From Adiantum capillus-veneris (lineage: Eukaryota; Streptophyta; Polypodiopsida; Polypodiales; Pteridaceae): 64,000 bases of DNA. Position numbers and translations under genes: made by a program. Positions 13,221 to 24,779 of this stretch are shown piece by piece; within the stretch, counting starts at the first letter, position 1, and each line of letters starts with the position of its first letter. The notes beneath the pieces are model-generated. The model had not been told where the DNA came from and did no database searches. It saw nothing but the letters and a program-made list of their open reading frames with translations. The DNA lies in assembly GCA_014529385.2 (NCBI GenBank), contig CM043943.1:100587355-100651354 (forward strand). Reading direction: 5' to 3'.

Positions 13221-16200
13221 TTATCCTTGAATGCCGATTGAAGATGAGCAAAAGCTCAACTTCTCCTTGTTGACCACCTTTGTAAACATGTCTGCAGGAT
13301 TTTCACTTGTATGCACCTTTCCTAGCTTTAGTTGTCCCTCTTCCAAAAGAGTGCGTATGAAGTGATATCTCACCTCAATGTGCTTTGTCCTTGAATGAAA
13401 GGCTGAGTTCTTCACAAGATGGATAGCGCTTTGGCTATCACTGTACAAGACACAATTGTCTTGTTTGAATCCAAGCTCTTCTAAGAATCTGTGAAGCCAC
13501 AGAATTTCTTTGCTTGCCTCCGTCATTGCTACATACTCTGCTTCCGTGGTAGAAAGTGAAACCACTTTCTGCAGCTTTGAAGCCCAGCTTACTGCTGTGC
13601 CTCCAACCGTGAACACATAGCCAGTAGTGCTCCTTGGAGTATCTTTGTCACCTGCCATATCTGCATCAGCATACCCTTCTAGAAAAATATCAGTTCCTCC
13701 AAAATACAAAGCATTTGTTGTTGTCCCTTTTAGATACCTAAGTATGCACTTCACAGCTTGCCAATGCTCTTTACCTGGGTTGTCCATGAACCTACTCACA
13801 ACTCCCACTGCATGTGCAATGTCTGGCCTTGTCCAGACCATAGCATACATTAGAGAACCTACCGCTGCAGCATATGGAACTTTAGACATATAGGCTATCT
13901 CCTCTTGTGTCTTTGGACACATATCCTTCGTTAGTTTAAAAAGATTAGCCAAAGGTATAGAAACTGGTTTTTCATTTTGCATTGCAAACCTTTCTAGTAC
14001 CTTCTTGATGTAATCTTCTTGAGATAGCTTTATTGTTTTCTTCGTCCGGTCCCTTGATATTTTCATACCAAGTATCCTCTTTGCAGCACCTAAATCTTTC
14101 ATTGAAAAAGATTTGGACAGCTCCTCTTTTAGGTCTTTGATGTTCTGCATGTTAGCACTTGCAATCAACATGTCATCAACATACAACATTAGGATGATGA
14201 ATTTCCCATCTCCCAAATTCTTCGTGTAGACGCAGTGATCCGAGTTGCATCTTGTGAATCCATGATCCAACATCCATCGATCAAACTTCAAGTACCATTG
14301 TCTTGATGCTTGCTTTAAACCATACAAGATCTTCTTTAATCTGCAAACCATTTTCTCCTTACCTTTTACTTCATACCCCTTTGGTTGAAGCATGTAGATT
14401 TCCTCCTCTAAGTCACCGTGAGGGAATGCCGTATTTACATCCATTTGCTCGAGATTTAGATCATGAGCAGCCACAAGGCTTAAGACAAGCCTAATTGAGT
14501 TCATTTTTACAACAGGAGAAAATATTTCATTGAAGTCAATACCTTTCTTTTGAGAAAAACCTTTTACCACAAGCCTAGACTTGTACCTTTTCTTCCCACC
14601 TTCTTCTTCCTTTAGCTTGTACACCCATTTGTTTTGAAGTGCCCGCTTACCTTTAGGCAACTCAACCAACTCCCATGTTTGGTTGCGATGTAGTGAGTCC
14701 ATCTCCACTTGCATGCTCTTCGTCCATTCTTCTTTGGATTCATGTTGCATAGCTTCTTCATATGATTCCGGCTCTCCAGAATCTGAGATCAAGAGATGGT
14801 TGAAGGAAGGAACAAACCTTTCTGGAGGTCTACTTGCTCTTGTAGATCTTCGGGGAATAGGTTGAGGCTCCTCATTTGGTTGACGTTGTTGCACATTGTC
14901 ACCGTTTGCAGTCCTTGAGTCTTCACCGTCCTCAAGCTCCATGTACTCATCACCTGTTTCTTTTGTTTGTTTTCTTTCCAAGTAATCTTTGTACATATTT
15001 TGTTCGTTAAAAATTACATCCCTACTCCTTAAGATTTTACCATCTTCAGGATTCCATAGGCGATACCCAAAGTCTCCTTCTCCATAGCCAATGAAGAAAC
15101 ACTTTTTGGACTTTGCATCTAACTTTGATCTTAGGCTTCTATCTATGTGCATGAAAGCCTCACACCCAAACACTTTGAGAAATGCATAATTCACCGGTTT
15201 ACCTGTCCATGCCTCTTCTGGAACTCCCCCATCCAATGCCGTTGAGGGTGACCGATTGATTAAGTACACAGACGTACTTACAGCTTCTGCCCAAAGTTCA
15301 AGCGGTAGGCCTGCATGTAGCTGCATGCTTCGTGCTCGTTCCATGATTGTCCTGTTCATCCTTTTCGAAATCCCATTTTTTTGAGGTGTCCTTGGGGTTG
15401 TCCTTTGCCTCCGAATGCCATTGCTAGCACAAAAGCTTTCAAAAGCGGCTGCAATATTCGCCTCTATTGTTGGATTTGAGGCATTTAACCTTGGTACCTG
15501 TTTCATTCTCCACAAAGGCTTTCCACCTTTGAAATATGGAAAATACATCGGATTTATTCTTCATGACATAAACCCATGTTTTTCTAGTCGCATCGTTTAT
15601 GAATGTTACATAGTACAATGAGCCACCAAGTGATGGTGTACTTGCAAGACCCCAAACATCAGAATGAACCAACTCAAGTTTTTTATTCTTTCTTTCATTT
15701 CCTGATTTTTGAAATTTTACCCTCTTTTGTTTACCATAAACACAATCTTCACAGAACTCTAAGTCCACTTCTTTCAAACCTGGTAGAAGCTTCTTTGTTT
15801 GAAGGATTTGCATTCCTTCGGCACTCATATACCCAAGTCGGTAGTGCCACACCGCACTGTCAACTTCTGTAGTTGCTTCACAAGCTGAAGGTTGCGTGCT
15901 AACAGTACACAAGTAAAGTGTACCGACTTTTTCACCCTTGGCAACCACCAAAGATCCCTTTGAGATCTTCCACCGTTTGTTTCCGAATGCAATGTTGTGA
16001 CCTTCATCGTCCAATTGTCCTGTAGAGATCAAATTTTTGCGAAGAGAAGGAACATGCCTAACATCTTTAAGCTTCCATTCATTTCCGTTAGCAGTTTTGA
16101 CAGAAACTGTACCCTTGCCGACAATCTCACAAGCTTCATCATCTCCCAAGTATACATACCCAAAATTACCTTTAGTGTAGTCTTGGAAATGTTGCTTGTG

Positions 16201-17100
16201 TGGTGTCGCATGGAATGAAGCCCCGGAATCTACTATCCAGGAATTAGACACATTGTCTGATGAGAGAATTAGAGCATCTTGCTCTACTTTACCTGCCACA
16301 TTGGCCTCCGATGTTGGCTTGTTGTCTTGAGACTCTGTCTCCTTCTTCTTCTTGGACCAGCAATCCTTCTTGACGTGGCCTTTCTTGCCGCAGTTCCAAC
16401 ATTCAAGAACTGACTTTGTGCGTGACTTGCTCCGCCTTGAGCGATCATGACCCTTTTGGTTTTTGAACCTCTGCTTAGGCCTTCCTCTTGTTTCCACTGA
16501 TAGTGCAGCACTTGATGATTCTCCTGTGCTTCTTCTTCGCATTTCCTCGCTTAGGAGAACACCCACAACATCATCAAACTTCAGAGTATTTGTGCCAGAG
16601 ATAGAATTACTTACAGCCATCACAAGGCTGTCCCAACTATCCGGTAGAGATGATAGTATAAGGAGAGCTCGTACTTCGTCATCGAAATTGATTTTCATTG
16701 ATCGAAGTTGACTTATGTTTGTGTTAAAGTCATTTAGGTGTTCTGCAACTGAACCATTCTCTGCCATCTTTAGATTGAACAAGCGCTTCATAAGAAATAC
16801 CTTATTGGATGCCGATGGTTTCTCGTAGAAGTCGTCAAGTGACTTCATCAAGTCCTCCGTGGTCTTCATCTCCGAAACATTGAAGGCCACCGTTGATGCC
16901 AAGATTAACCGGTTTGTTCCCAGTGCCTTTCGATCAAGGACAATCTATGCTTCATCTGCCATTGTTGCGGGCTTCTTCGCAAGACCGCCTAGTGGCAAAT
17001 AGAGGTCCTTCTGGTAGAGATAGTCTTCAATCTGCATCTTCCAATGTTGGTAGTTTTTGCCGTTGAACTTCTCAATCTTGAGCTTCCCTTCCTCTGCCAT
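13221..17100 (-). pseudogene. Copia gag-pol polyprotein region
   Basis: The start codon at 17100 follows shortly after the primer site and opens with a gag-like MAEEGKLKIEKFNG. Recognisable parts are gag UBN2-type helices, the zinc knuckle CWNCGKKGHVKKDC, protease (WIVDSGAS), the integrase pre-domain and core with HSDVWG, the reverse transcriptase YVDDML box and the RNase H signature SLSTTEAEYVA followed by KHIEVRYHFIR. These are the normal copia parts in the normal order. It is broken in two or three places and otherwise well preserved. Confidence 0.9.
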
Positions 17101-17159
17101 AACTCCCACTCAATTCAAGGAATACTTTCCTTGAGATAATTTAGCTACGAGCAAACCTT

Positions 17160-17171
17160 GCTCTGATACCA
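17160..17171 (-). other. Copia primer-binding site (initiator Met-tRNA)
   Basis: On the minus strand this reads TGGTATCAGAGC, the complement of the plant initiator methionine tRNA 3' end. It sits two bases inside the 5' LTR. Confidence 0.9.
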
Positions 17172-17173
17172 GT

Positions 17174-17985
17174 TGCTAGGAAATAAGACGTAGCTAAATA
17201 GATAATTGAGTAGATTACTTAATGGAGAAAGACAGATTTACATACACGAGATTATAGAGTAGAGAGAGAGAGAGAGGGAGAGAGAGAGAGAGAGAGTACA
17301 CACGATATACGTGGTTCACCCAATGTGGGCTACGTCCACGGGAAAGCAGCCACTCAATGGCTTTAGTACTTCAAAACAAGAAGTAATTTACAAAGGGATT
17401 ATACCCTTAATGGAGCTCCCGCCTTGCTTCACTCTCACCACCTCACACTTACCTTGTTGCATCAACTTCACACTATGAAATGTGTGTAGAAATGGCCTCC
17501 TTTTATAGGCCAAAAGGGCTGGCCTCTCTTATAAGAGACAGCCATGTGTAGCCGCCCTTGTGGGAATAAGTCCAAATCGGACCCTCCAATCCGCCCATGT
17601 GTGGCCGCCCTTGAGAAGACAAGTGCGCTTTTGAATTCGGCCACCGGCCATTGAATTCAGCCACAGGCCACCCGCCATTTGACTTCCGACCACTAGCCAC
17701 CGGCCATTGACTTCCGACCACCGGCCATCGACCATTGACTACCGGCCACCGGCCAACCGACCGGTTGTTTTCCGACCACTTTCCGGCCGCCGTCCGGCCA
17801 TAATATTCCGGCGAAAAAGAATATTCCGGCGAAAAAGTTGCCCCTGATTCTTGTTCGTGAAAATTTTGGTTTCCGGTGAGTGATTTTCCTTCATGCACGA
17901 TGGCTTCTCCTCATAATGGGGGCCTTACAAATGTGCGCTTTTACCACTGAAAATTACAAGGGTAAATCGGGCTCCATACTTAACA
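17174..17985 (-). repeat. Copia 5' LTR (right)
   Basis: An 812-base LTR. Read on the plus strand it begins TGCTAGGAAAT and ends CTTAACA, followed by the TAATA duplication. It contains the same GGCCACCGGCC repeat block as the left LTR and about 200 further bases toward the outer end. Confidence 0.88.
17498..17506 (-). promoter_or_regulatory. TATA box in the copia 5' LTR
   Basis: TATAAAAGG on the minus strand, at a position suitable for starting transcription toward the primer site. The same box is present in the left LTR at 12827-12835. Confidence 0.6.
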
Positions 17986-18351
17986 TAATATGTCTTTTTG
18001 AATCCATTTGCACTGAGTTGTGGTGTAAGGATGGTTGAGGGGAACGTTTCAACAATAGACCATTGAAATCCAATATTATTGTAAGCATGGATTTCTCAAC
18101 ATCTACGCTACATGACGTAGTACCAATTGGCAATAGCTCGTGAGTGGACTTTTCAGTTTCTTTTGATGTATGTTGCATTTTTGAAGCATCGATTTCTTGG
18201 TTCTCATTATTGGAAGCTTGCTCAAGTTGCACAACACTAGACTCCAGTATAGAAATATCATCCATCTTGGGCACTTTAGAAACCATAGAATCTATGGATT
18301 CTATAGTTGTTGACTGCACCATAGGAGCATTATCCATCCCAGTTTGTGAAT

Positions 18352-18987
18352 CTAAGAAAAAACACACACAAATGGCATCTCAAAACCACTAGAATTTTAT
18401 TCACCATATTTATATGTAGAACTCCTAGTAAGAAATTTATTTAAGGTAAAGTCGTTGTTAGAATCCTTGCAACCATTTTCAGCATTCGTACACCAAACAC
18501 CACTTGTCTAAAATACAATCTACTAACTCAACATTTTCCATCCTACACTTTATTAAATATGAGTACTTAAAGTGAAAACTAAAAGCCACCCTTGTTGAGG
18601 AAACATGGATACAAGGTCCACCAAATGTCCAACCTAGACTACAAGCAAACAATTAGAGATTTGGCTTAGATTTGGATTCAAAGGTCACCACTTATTCAAG
18701 TAAGATAACTCCACTTGTTTAAGACAGTAATGTTTGAAGCCCCACCACTTGTCCAACCTAGACATTGATTAAATTTTGGTAAGATTTATCACAAATCTAG
18801 AGTAGAATCAAGATTCTATGGCCAAGGTAGTCAAATAAGTTAGACAACACACAAAGCATAAGAGCACTTCTCGTTGAGCATAAACTAAACAATAATCAAA
18901 TGTTATATTCACTTGAGATTTCATCCATGAAAAATGAAAATGATGCATGTACTTGAGATTTCCATCCATGTACAATACTTTACAATT
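18352..18987. other. Spacer between SET exon stop and HAD exon A acceptor
   Basis: AT-rich sequence with a few eroded satellite cores (about 18610-18760, for example CCACCACTTGTCCAACCTAG). It would be 3' UTR of the SET-ending transcript, or intron for a HAD-ending one. No gene was seen. Confidence 0.45.
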
Positions 18988-19544
18988 TCAAGTAAAGTTA
19001 TAGTCAGCAAACAACTCTTCTCCTGCTTCAACTTGACAAATAGTCTCAATGCATACATGGCCATATTCTTCTGACTTGATGTGTGAAGAGGTGCATTTAT
19101 GCCAAGGTGCAAAATTTGAATCAAATGTATAGCGTACGTTGAGACAGACATTTGTACTGTGAGAACTATTTATATAGCCCGACACGTTTCCTTCTTCTAC
19201 ACAACCAATAATGTATGATTGATCTTCCTCTTCTTCTATGTTTGGATTCTCTAGAAGAGAATATTTATAAGCTCTTGGAAAAATTTTGCATATCTTTTTC
19301 CAGTCTTGAAATCTATACTTCTGCCCTCCATAGTTTAGAATAGTCAAACCACTTTTCAGGGTAGTATGCACAAATAGCCCATAACCAGCTCCTTCAATAC
19401 ATGAAAGTCGCACTTCAAAATCCACACCGTTGATATGGAAAATTACATCTTTGGGAATAGGAAAAGTTGGTGTCCCAAAAGGATCTTCATGCCAATCATA
19501 GTGTGAAATACATCTAGTTTTTATATCACTTAACTCCTTTGTGT
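18988..19544 (-). pseudogene. SET-domain terminal exon of the ParB-like gene
   Basis: The acceptor (TCTTTTTGCAG) is at 19546-19545; the frame then stays open for about 185 codons to a TGA at 18988. SET-domain landmarks are GAGYGLFVHTTL with ILNYGG (N-terminal SET, SAM-binding side), SGYINSSHSTNVCLN (the N-H-S-x-x-N pseudoknot region, with two extra residues compared with NHSxxxN), and VEAGEELFADYNF (the GEEL-DY motif at the end). SET proteins transfer methyl groups from SAM to lysines, mostly of histones. No pre-SET or post-SET cysteine cluster is seen. The exon needs one base from upstream, which the donor at 22083 supplies exactly, so it is most simply the last exon of the ParB-like gene, after a 2.5-kb satellite-filled intron. 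This exon itself is free of stops. Confidence 0.75.
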
Positions 19545-19599
19545 CTGCAAAAAGAAGAAAATATTATGCATAAAATAATGACAATATCAAAGAAGATAT

Positions 19600-21700
19600 C
19601 ATTATTTTATAGTCCAATAGGTCTATTGTATGGAAGACTTAGAGTGCCTCTTACATGGTGCCTCCAAGGTTTCCAAAAAATAAAATCATTGGAAGAAAAA
19701 GGCCACTGTGTCTCCAATCTATTTCCCATTTGAAGCATAGAGAGAACCAAGGTCCACCACTTGTCCAAGCTAGACATGGAGCATTGACACAAGATCCAAC
19801 ACTTATCCAAGAACCCTATAGTATATGTGGTAACATGGGATGCATTGATGCAACAAAAGTAGTCTAGCCTCCTCATCCATGTCTTTTTTCTTGTAGCCTA
19901 GAGGGATTAGTTTCAAGGTCTATCACTAGTCAAAAACTACACATAGAACATTGATACAAGGTTCCACCACATGTGAAACCTATCATCTCTAGTAGCATGG
20001 ATGGTTTGATATCAAGGTTCACTGTGTGTCCTACCTATACTCTATTGTAGCATAGAGATTCTGGTTTGGTGGTACTACACTTGTCCAAACTTGGCTTGTT
20101 GTTGATATCTGGAGGTAATCAAGGGTCCTCCACTTGTCCAAGCTAGGCATATAAAACAATTGCAAGGTCCACCATGTGTAAAACATATGATTGATTATAG
20201 CATGCATGGTATTATTTCATGGGAAACCATCTTCTCTCCAACATGTGTCCAACCTCAGCTCCATTGAAGCATGGAGAGAAGCAAGGTCCACCACTTATCA
20301 AAGCTATTATTTTCTCCCAGTGATTTCAAAACCCATAATACGTTGTACATGGGGGGGGGGGATTCTTATTTCAAGGTGCACCACTTGGCTAAGATTAGAT
20401 CCATTGAAACATAAAGAGAAGCAAGCTCTACCATTTTTCCAAGCTAGGTGCCATTGAAACATGAAAACTCCATAATATGTTGTATACGGGGGGTTTTTTC
20501 ACGGTCTACCACTTGTCTAAGCTATGGTCCATTGGAACATGGAGAGAATCAAAGCTCCACCACTTTTCTAAGCTAGGATCCATTGGAACATGGAGAAAAC
20601 AAGCTCCACCACTTGCCTATTATTTCATAGAGATTCTGGTTTGAAGGTCCACCACTTGTCCAACCTTGCCTTCATGTATGAAGATAATAAAGAGTGCAAT
20701 GCTTCTCTAAGCTAGGGACATAAAAGAGTTTCAAGGTCCACTACATATACGATCTATGATGGGTTGTAGCATGGGAGGTTTCATTTTAAGGTTGACCACT
20801 TCTCGAGCTCCGCTTGTCCAACCTCAGATCCATTGAAGAATGGAGAATAAAGGTGTACCAACTCTCCAAAATAGGCAAGAAAATCTCTATAAAACCCATG
20901 AATTGTTAATATATGCTATGCTGTGGAGTTTTGTTTGAAGGTCCACTCCTTATCCAAGCTACAACCCATTGAAGCATGGAAATAAGTAAGATATATCTAT
21001 AGTCCAAGATAGGATCCATTGAAACATAGAGAGAATCAAGGTCCACCACTTGTCCAAGCTATGCATGGGTAATTGATATAAGGACCACTATGTTTTCACC
21101 TATACTATGCTCTATCATGGATGGTTTCACATACCACCAATTTTCCAACCTATTTAGTAGGTTGTATTATGGGGGTTTGGTTTCAAGGTACTTCACTTGT
21201 CTAAGGTGGGTTCCATTGAACCATGGAGAGAAAAAATGTCTACCACTTGTCCGAAGTATGGTCGTTTAAAACATAAAAGCAAGGTCCACCACTTGTCCAA
21301 GCTAATGTTTCTCTCCATTGAAGCATGGAGAGAAAAAAGGTCTACCACCTGTCCAAAATATGCTCCATTGAAACATAAAAGCAAGGTCCACCACTTGTCC
21401 AAGCTAATATTACAAATGGGTGTTGGTTACAAGGTGTACCACACTTGTCTAAACTAGTCTCCATGCAAGGTCCACCACATGTCCAAGCTATATGATCTTG
21501 GTTTGAAGGTCTACCACACCTCTTGAAATTAGGATCCATGTAAGGTCCACCTTTTGTCAAGCTATGCCTTTAGCGAGTACTAAAACTAAGTAAATTGCAA
21601 TACTTAAATACCTTTCCAAGCTCATTAAGATTTTGGTCTCTAAGGCCACCACCACATGTCTAATCTATGCTCTAATTGATTACTTATGCTAGTTCTCAAA
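19600..21700. repeat. Diverged satellite array within the ParB-SET intron
   Basis: Copies of GGTCCACCACTTGTCCAAGC, plus-strand orientation, spaced irregularly at 50-100 bases and more diverged than in the 24.8-32.5 kb array. It fills most of the intron between 22082 and 19545. Sequence from 21700 to 22080 is AT-rich intron with no further pattern seen. Confidence 0.85.
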
Positions 21701-22082
21701 GTCCAAACATAAGCTCCCTTCTAGCAAGGTTAGTTTAAATTTAGGCTCCAACACCTGTCTAAGCTAGGTTCAATTTATGAAGCATCACCATTTAACCATG
21801 CTACGATCTAATGTATCATATCAAGGGGGTATTGATAAAAGGTCCAAAACTTATTGAGTTCAAGCTCTTAAGTAATTAAGTCTTTGTGAGTATTAAATGT
21901 TATAGTTTTAGTCTAAGATCCACCATTCAAAAACTCAAGTAATTTATTATTTACATTCAAACCTTGAATGCTTGAGATAAAAAATACAAACTCAATCAAT
22001 ACTATATAAAGCAAAATCTAACATTAAGAGTATCAAATCAGTAACAAGAAACACTAACATGCACAAGAAACTCAAAACATAC

Positions 22083-24741
22083 GTGTCTCCATTTCCAAAA
22101 AGTCCTCCATTGACAGAGGATGTTGTTGTTGTTGTTCTTCTTCTTCTCTTTGTGGAGAACACTCCTCTGTAACAGGCACAATGTCATCTGATTGCGAAGT
22201 GGATTGTTGAAGTCCAGCCCATTTTTCTATATCTTCATGAGACTTAGCAAAGTCTAGCCGCATGGTCTCCACGTTTTTTGCCTCCTCCACACTATCAATT
22301 AATCATATAACTTCTTTTTTCTGTTGTATTCCTTCTTGTGCAACCAAGGAGCCATCACCAAAAACATCAACAAGCTTGCGGTCTTCAAAACAATATGTAT
22401 GAATGTAGTGCTTGACCAAAGCTCTTTTTTTGGCCTCCAAATATTGCAAATCTGACATATCGTTATCTGCTACTTGAAGAAGAGAACAATCAATTGGCAT
22501 GGGATGTTCCTCTGATCTTCTTCTCAGGTCTTCAAATGCATTGCCTTGTCCCAAGAAGGCAATAACTGTTAGGAATTGAATTGCTCCTTTGCAAGGAGCT
22601 GATGGAAAGTGATGCAATGCACCATAACAATGGTAGCTCAGATTATCTCCCATGGCGTGAAAGGCACATTGCAATTTTGTGAAGTTAGTGAAATCCACAA
22701 ATGCAAGAAAGACAAATCCAGGATCTGTTGACCCTCCAGCAATAGCCAAGATCCCATCCAAAGCATTGTTAAATGCTCCTCACTCCACTTCAAATTGCCT
22801 CCAACGTTTTTTGTCATATCTAAAACACATAAACCAATAGGCACTTTATTATTGAAGTGGCGCATCAAGTAGAGATTGCCTTCCATTTGTAGGCTCACCA
22901 CATAGATTGACCATGGCAAATCTCTAGGCTCAGTTTTCTCTTTTTGAAGGTGAATTGCCCATTGCATGTATTTTATTGCTCCATCTGGAAAAGCCATTTT
23001 CTTTGTTCCACGCGTCAAACTAGATTTGATCCATTCCTCGCATAGCATTAAAATTGTTTTATAAACAACATCATTGATGTTATACATTTTGACCACCTCC
23101 TCCCAGTCTTTACATGGTGAAGACTCATTCAAATTGTTGAAGCCTTCAAGAAGTGCATCTTGAATCAATTTTCTTGCTTCAACTGCTTGATTCGATCATA
23201 CATGTCAGTTGCATCACCATCCTTTGCACTCTTTGACAGTAAAATCTTCTCATCTCTAATCTCTTCTTGAATAGTCTTTACCTCTGATTCCTCAAGGCCA
23301 CAAAGGTATCTAAATACAGTTTTTGGGGGTTTCTTATTCTCCTCTTCTAGCTTTTCAATGATTTCTATCCAGCAATCATAAACTAAATCAGAGTACGTGA
23401 CCATGTGTGCCTGTTTAGCAATCCAACTTGCTGCTGCACTCATTCTTGCCAATCGAAGAAAAGCCTAAAAAGAAATAGAGAAATAATTAAACTATTGAGC
23501 AAGATTTGTTAATTAAACACTATCAAAAAGACAAAGAAAATAACTTACATCCCATCCGGCATGAGATGCATGTCCCTCTGCAATTCCACTTGCTGCCTTT
23601 GGTGGTCGTCCTGAGAAGATCCATTGACTCCGTAAATGTCTCAATATTTGGCTGTAAGGTTGCTTGACATACAATGCCTAAGCCTCCTCATTTGCAATGG
23701 CAGATATAGCAGTTGCAACAAATGGAGGAGCATTCACAACAATACGAGCCTTTCTAAATTTATACACGCTAATCAGTCTTTCAAATATCTCTTTGTTGTT
23801 TTGTTCATTGTGAAGCAAAACTTTTGCAGCATAGATTGAATGCTGCCCATCAAGAATCCAATAATGATAATCTTTAATTTTTTGCTCCTCTATCTCTTCT
23901 ACTGCCAAAGGAGTCCCCTTCTTTGATTTTGCATTTCGAACAGGCATCAAATATGCACATGCTGCAGGCTTGGTCGTACTCCGTGAAAATCCAAATAACA
24001 CACTTTCAGCGTGTTTTTTATCCATAATACGTACATTATAGTGATCAGGAGCAAGCCAACAATTTTGAATAGGGATATCAAATTCCCTATATTGGAAAGG
24101 AAAATAATTTATGTACTTATTCATTCCACCTGTATCTTTTTCTTGTCCTTTCATGGCCTCAGCTTCTAAAACATCTGGATCCACAATTCTCATCTTTGAC
24201 ATTGAACCCTCTGTTGATGAGGATGCCAAAGATGCCTTGTCTACATCCAAAATTGAACTAGTTCGCTTAGCTGCTACTTTTTGCACTTTTGCTTGCTTCT
24301 TTGTGGATGGTGGTCGTGAAGCTTTCACCTTTTTTCGTTGTAGTGTGGCAATGATGGAGCTTTGAAGTTGATCTGCTGTGATGTTTGGATTTGATTCTGC
24401 AAACTTCCATCCTCGAGAAAACATTGTCTCTTCTTTGTTTCTAGACATGCACTCCAATGCATATGCTCCTGGAGATAGTTGAAATTCTAGATTCATTGGA
24501 ACTAGAATGTCAATGCATTCCACCTCCTGATGACTATCAACTACAGAGACAGATGCTTCCACAACTTGTCCAACATCTTCAAACAAGCTGTCATTCTCCT
24601 TTTTGGCAATAAATAGATGCACCTTATGAAATTGTGCACCCTCTATACCATGTATGTCCAAATACCATTTCCTAACATCATTGCAAGTATAGTCAACTGA
24701 GACAGCAACCCTTGCAACCTGTTTTTTTGGAGCCATCTTTC
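22083..24741 (-). pseudogene. ParB/DGQHR-like gene, coding exons 1-2 (continues into the SET exon)
   Basis: Exon 1 begins after an acceptor (TTTTGTTTCAG) at 24743-24742, with the first ATG at 24736 (MAPKKQVARVAVSV). It runs to a GTAAGT donor at 23548. Exon 2 runs 23464-22083 and ends at a GTATGT donor in phase 1. The N-terminal 150 residues are not recognised. A Ser/Lys-rich linker follows. The core, APDHYNVRIM ... AYLMPV ... WILDGQHSIYAAKVL, fits the ParB/sulfiredoxin fold, in which the G-H/Q-R loop binds nucleotide or DNA; HS replaces the usual HR. The remaining 500 residues contain predicted helices and an acidic, Gln-rich tail, with no known domain. Two in-frame stops and about two frame changes show decay. 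The acceptor just upstream of the ATG implies at least one non-coding 5' exon beyond the satellite array. The family call is by eye. Confidence 0.6.
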
Positions 24742-24779
24742 CTGAAACAAAAAAAACCAAATGTTATTTTAGCATATAC

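Larger units (their letters stand above)
12500..17985 (-). mobile_element. Ty1/copia retrotransposon, nearly whole, in HAD exon A
   Basis: A 5.5-kb minus-strand copia element with LTRs at both ends (TG...CA), flanked by the 5-base duplication TAATA (12495-12499 and 17986-17990). Internal parts in order are gag with a CCHC zinc knuckle, protease, integrase, reverse transcriptase and RNase H, the usual copia order. The two LTRs differ by only about ten positions over the first 500 bases by eye, so the insertion is young. The inner part of the left LTR does not match the right one over its whole length. The element looks close to whole, with only two or three breaks. Confidence 0.92.
11662..18351 (-). 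pseudogene. FCP1/NIF-like HAD domain exon A, split by a copia element
   Basis: The exon begins after an acceptor (TTTTTTCTTAG) at 18353-18352. A serine- and acid-rich linker of about 110 residues leads to TIILDFNGLLLKRS, the first HAD motif in the D-x-N form common in plant FCP1-like proteins. The copia element (12500-17985, with TAATA repeated) then interrupts the exon. Beyond it the domain continues with FNVAIWSTATRNNVYQIL (motif II), then AKIAMGF and RTVLIDDSPYKG (the acidic C-terminal motif), all expected for an FCP1-homology phosphatase. The last 100 residues are basic, and IESMKASQLTTLARQLG resembles a SAP-type helix-extension-helix DNA-binding motif; that is a weak call. The stop is at 11662. 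The linker enters in the same intron phase as the SET exon. Apart from the insertion the frame is open, so it was probably functional until recently. Confidence 0.7.

Noticed and set aside
12796-13251. Minus-strand frames rich in WPVAGGR (60-86 codons)
   Set aside because: They translate the GGCCACCGGCC repeats in the copia LTR.
13627-16711. Plus-strand open frames opposite the copia polyprotein
   Set aside because: Antisense shadows of the gag-pol coding region, without recognised domains.
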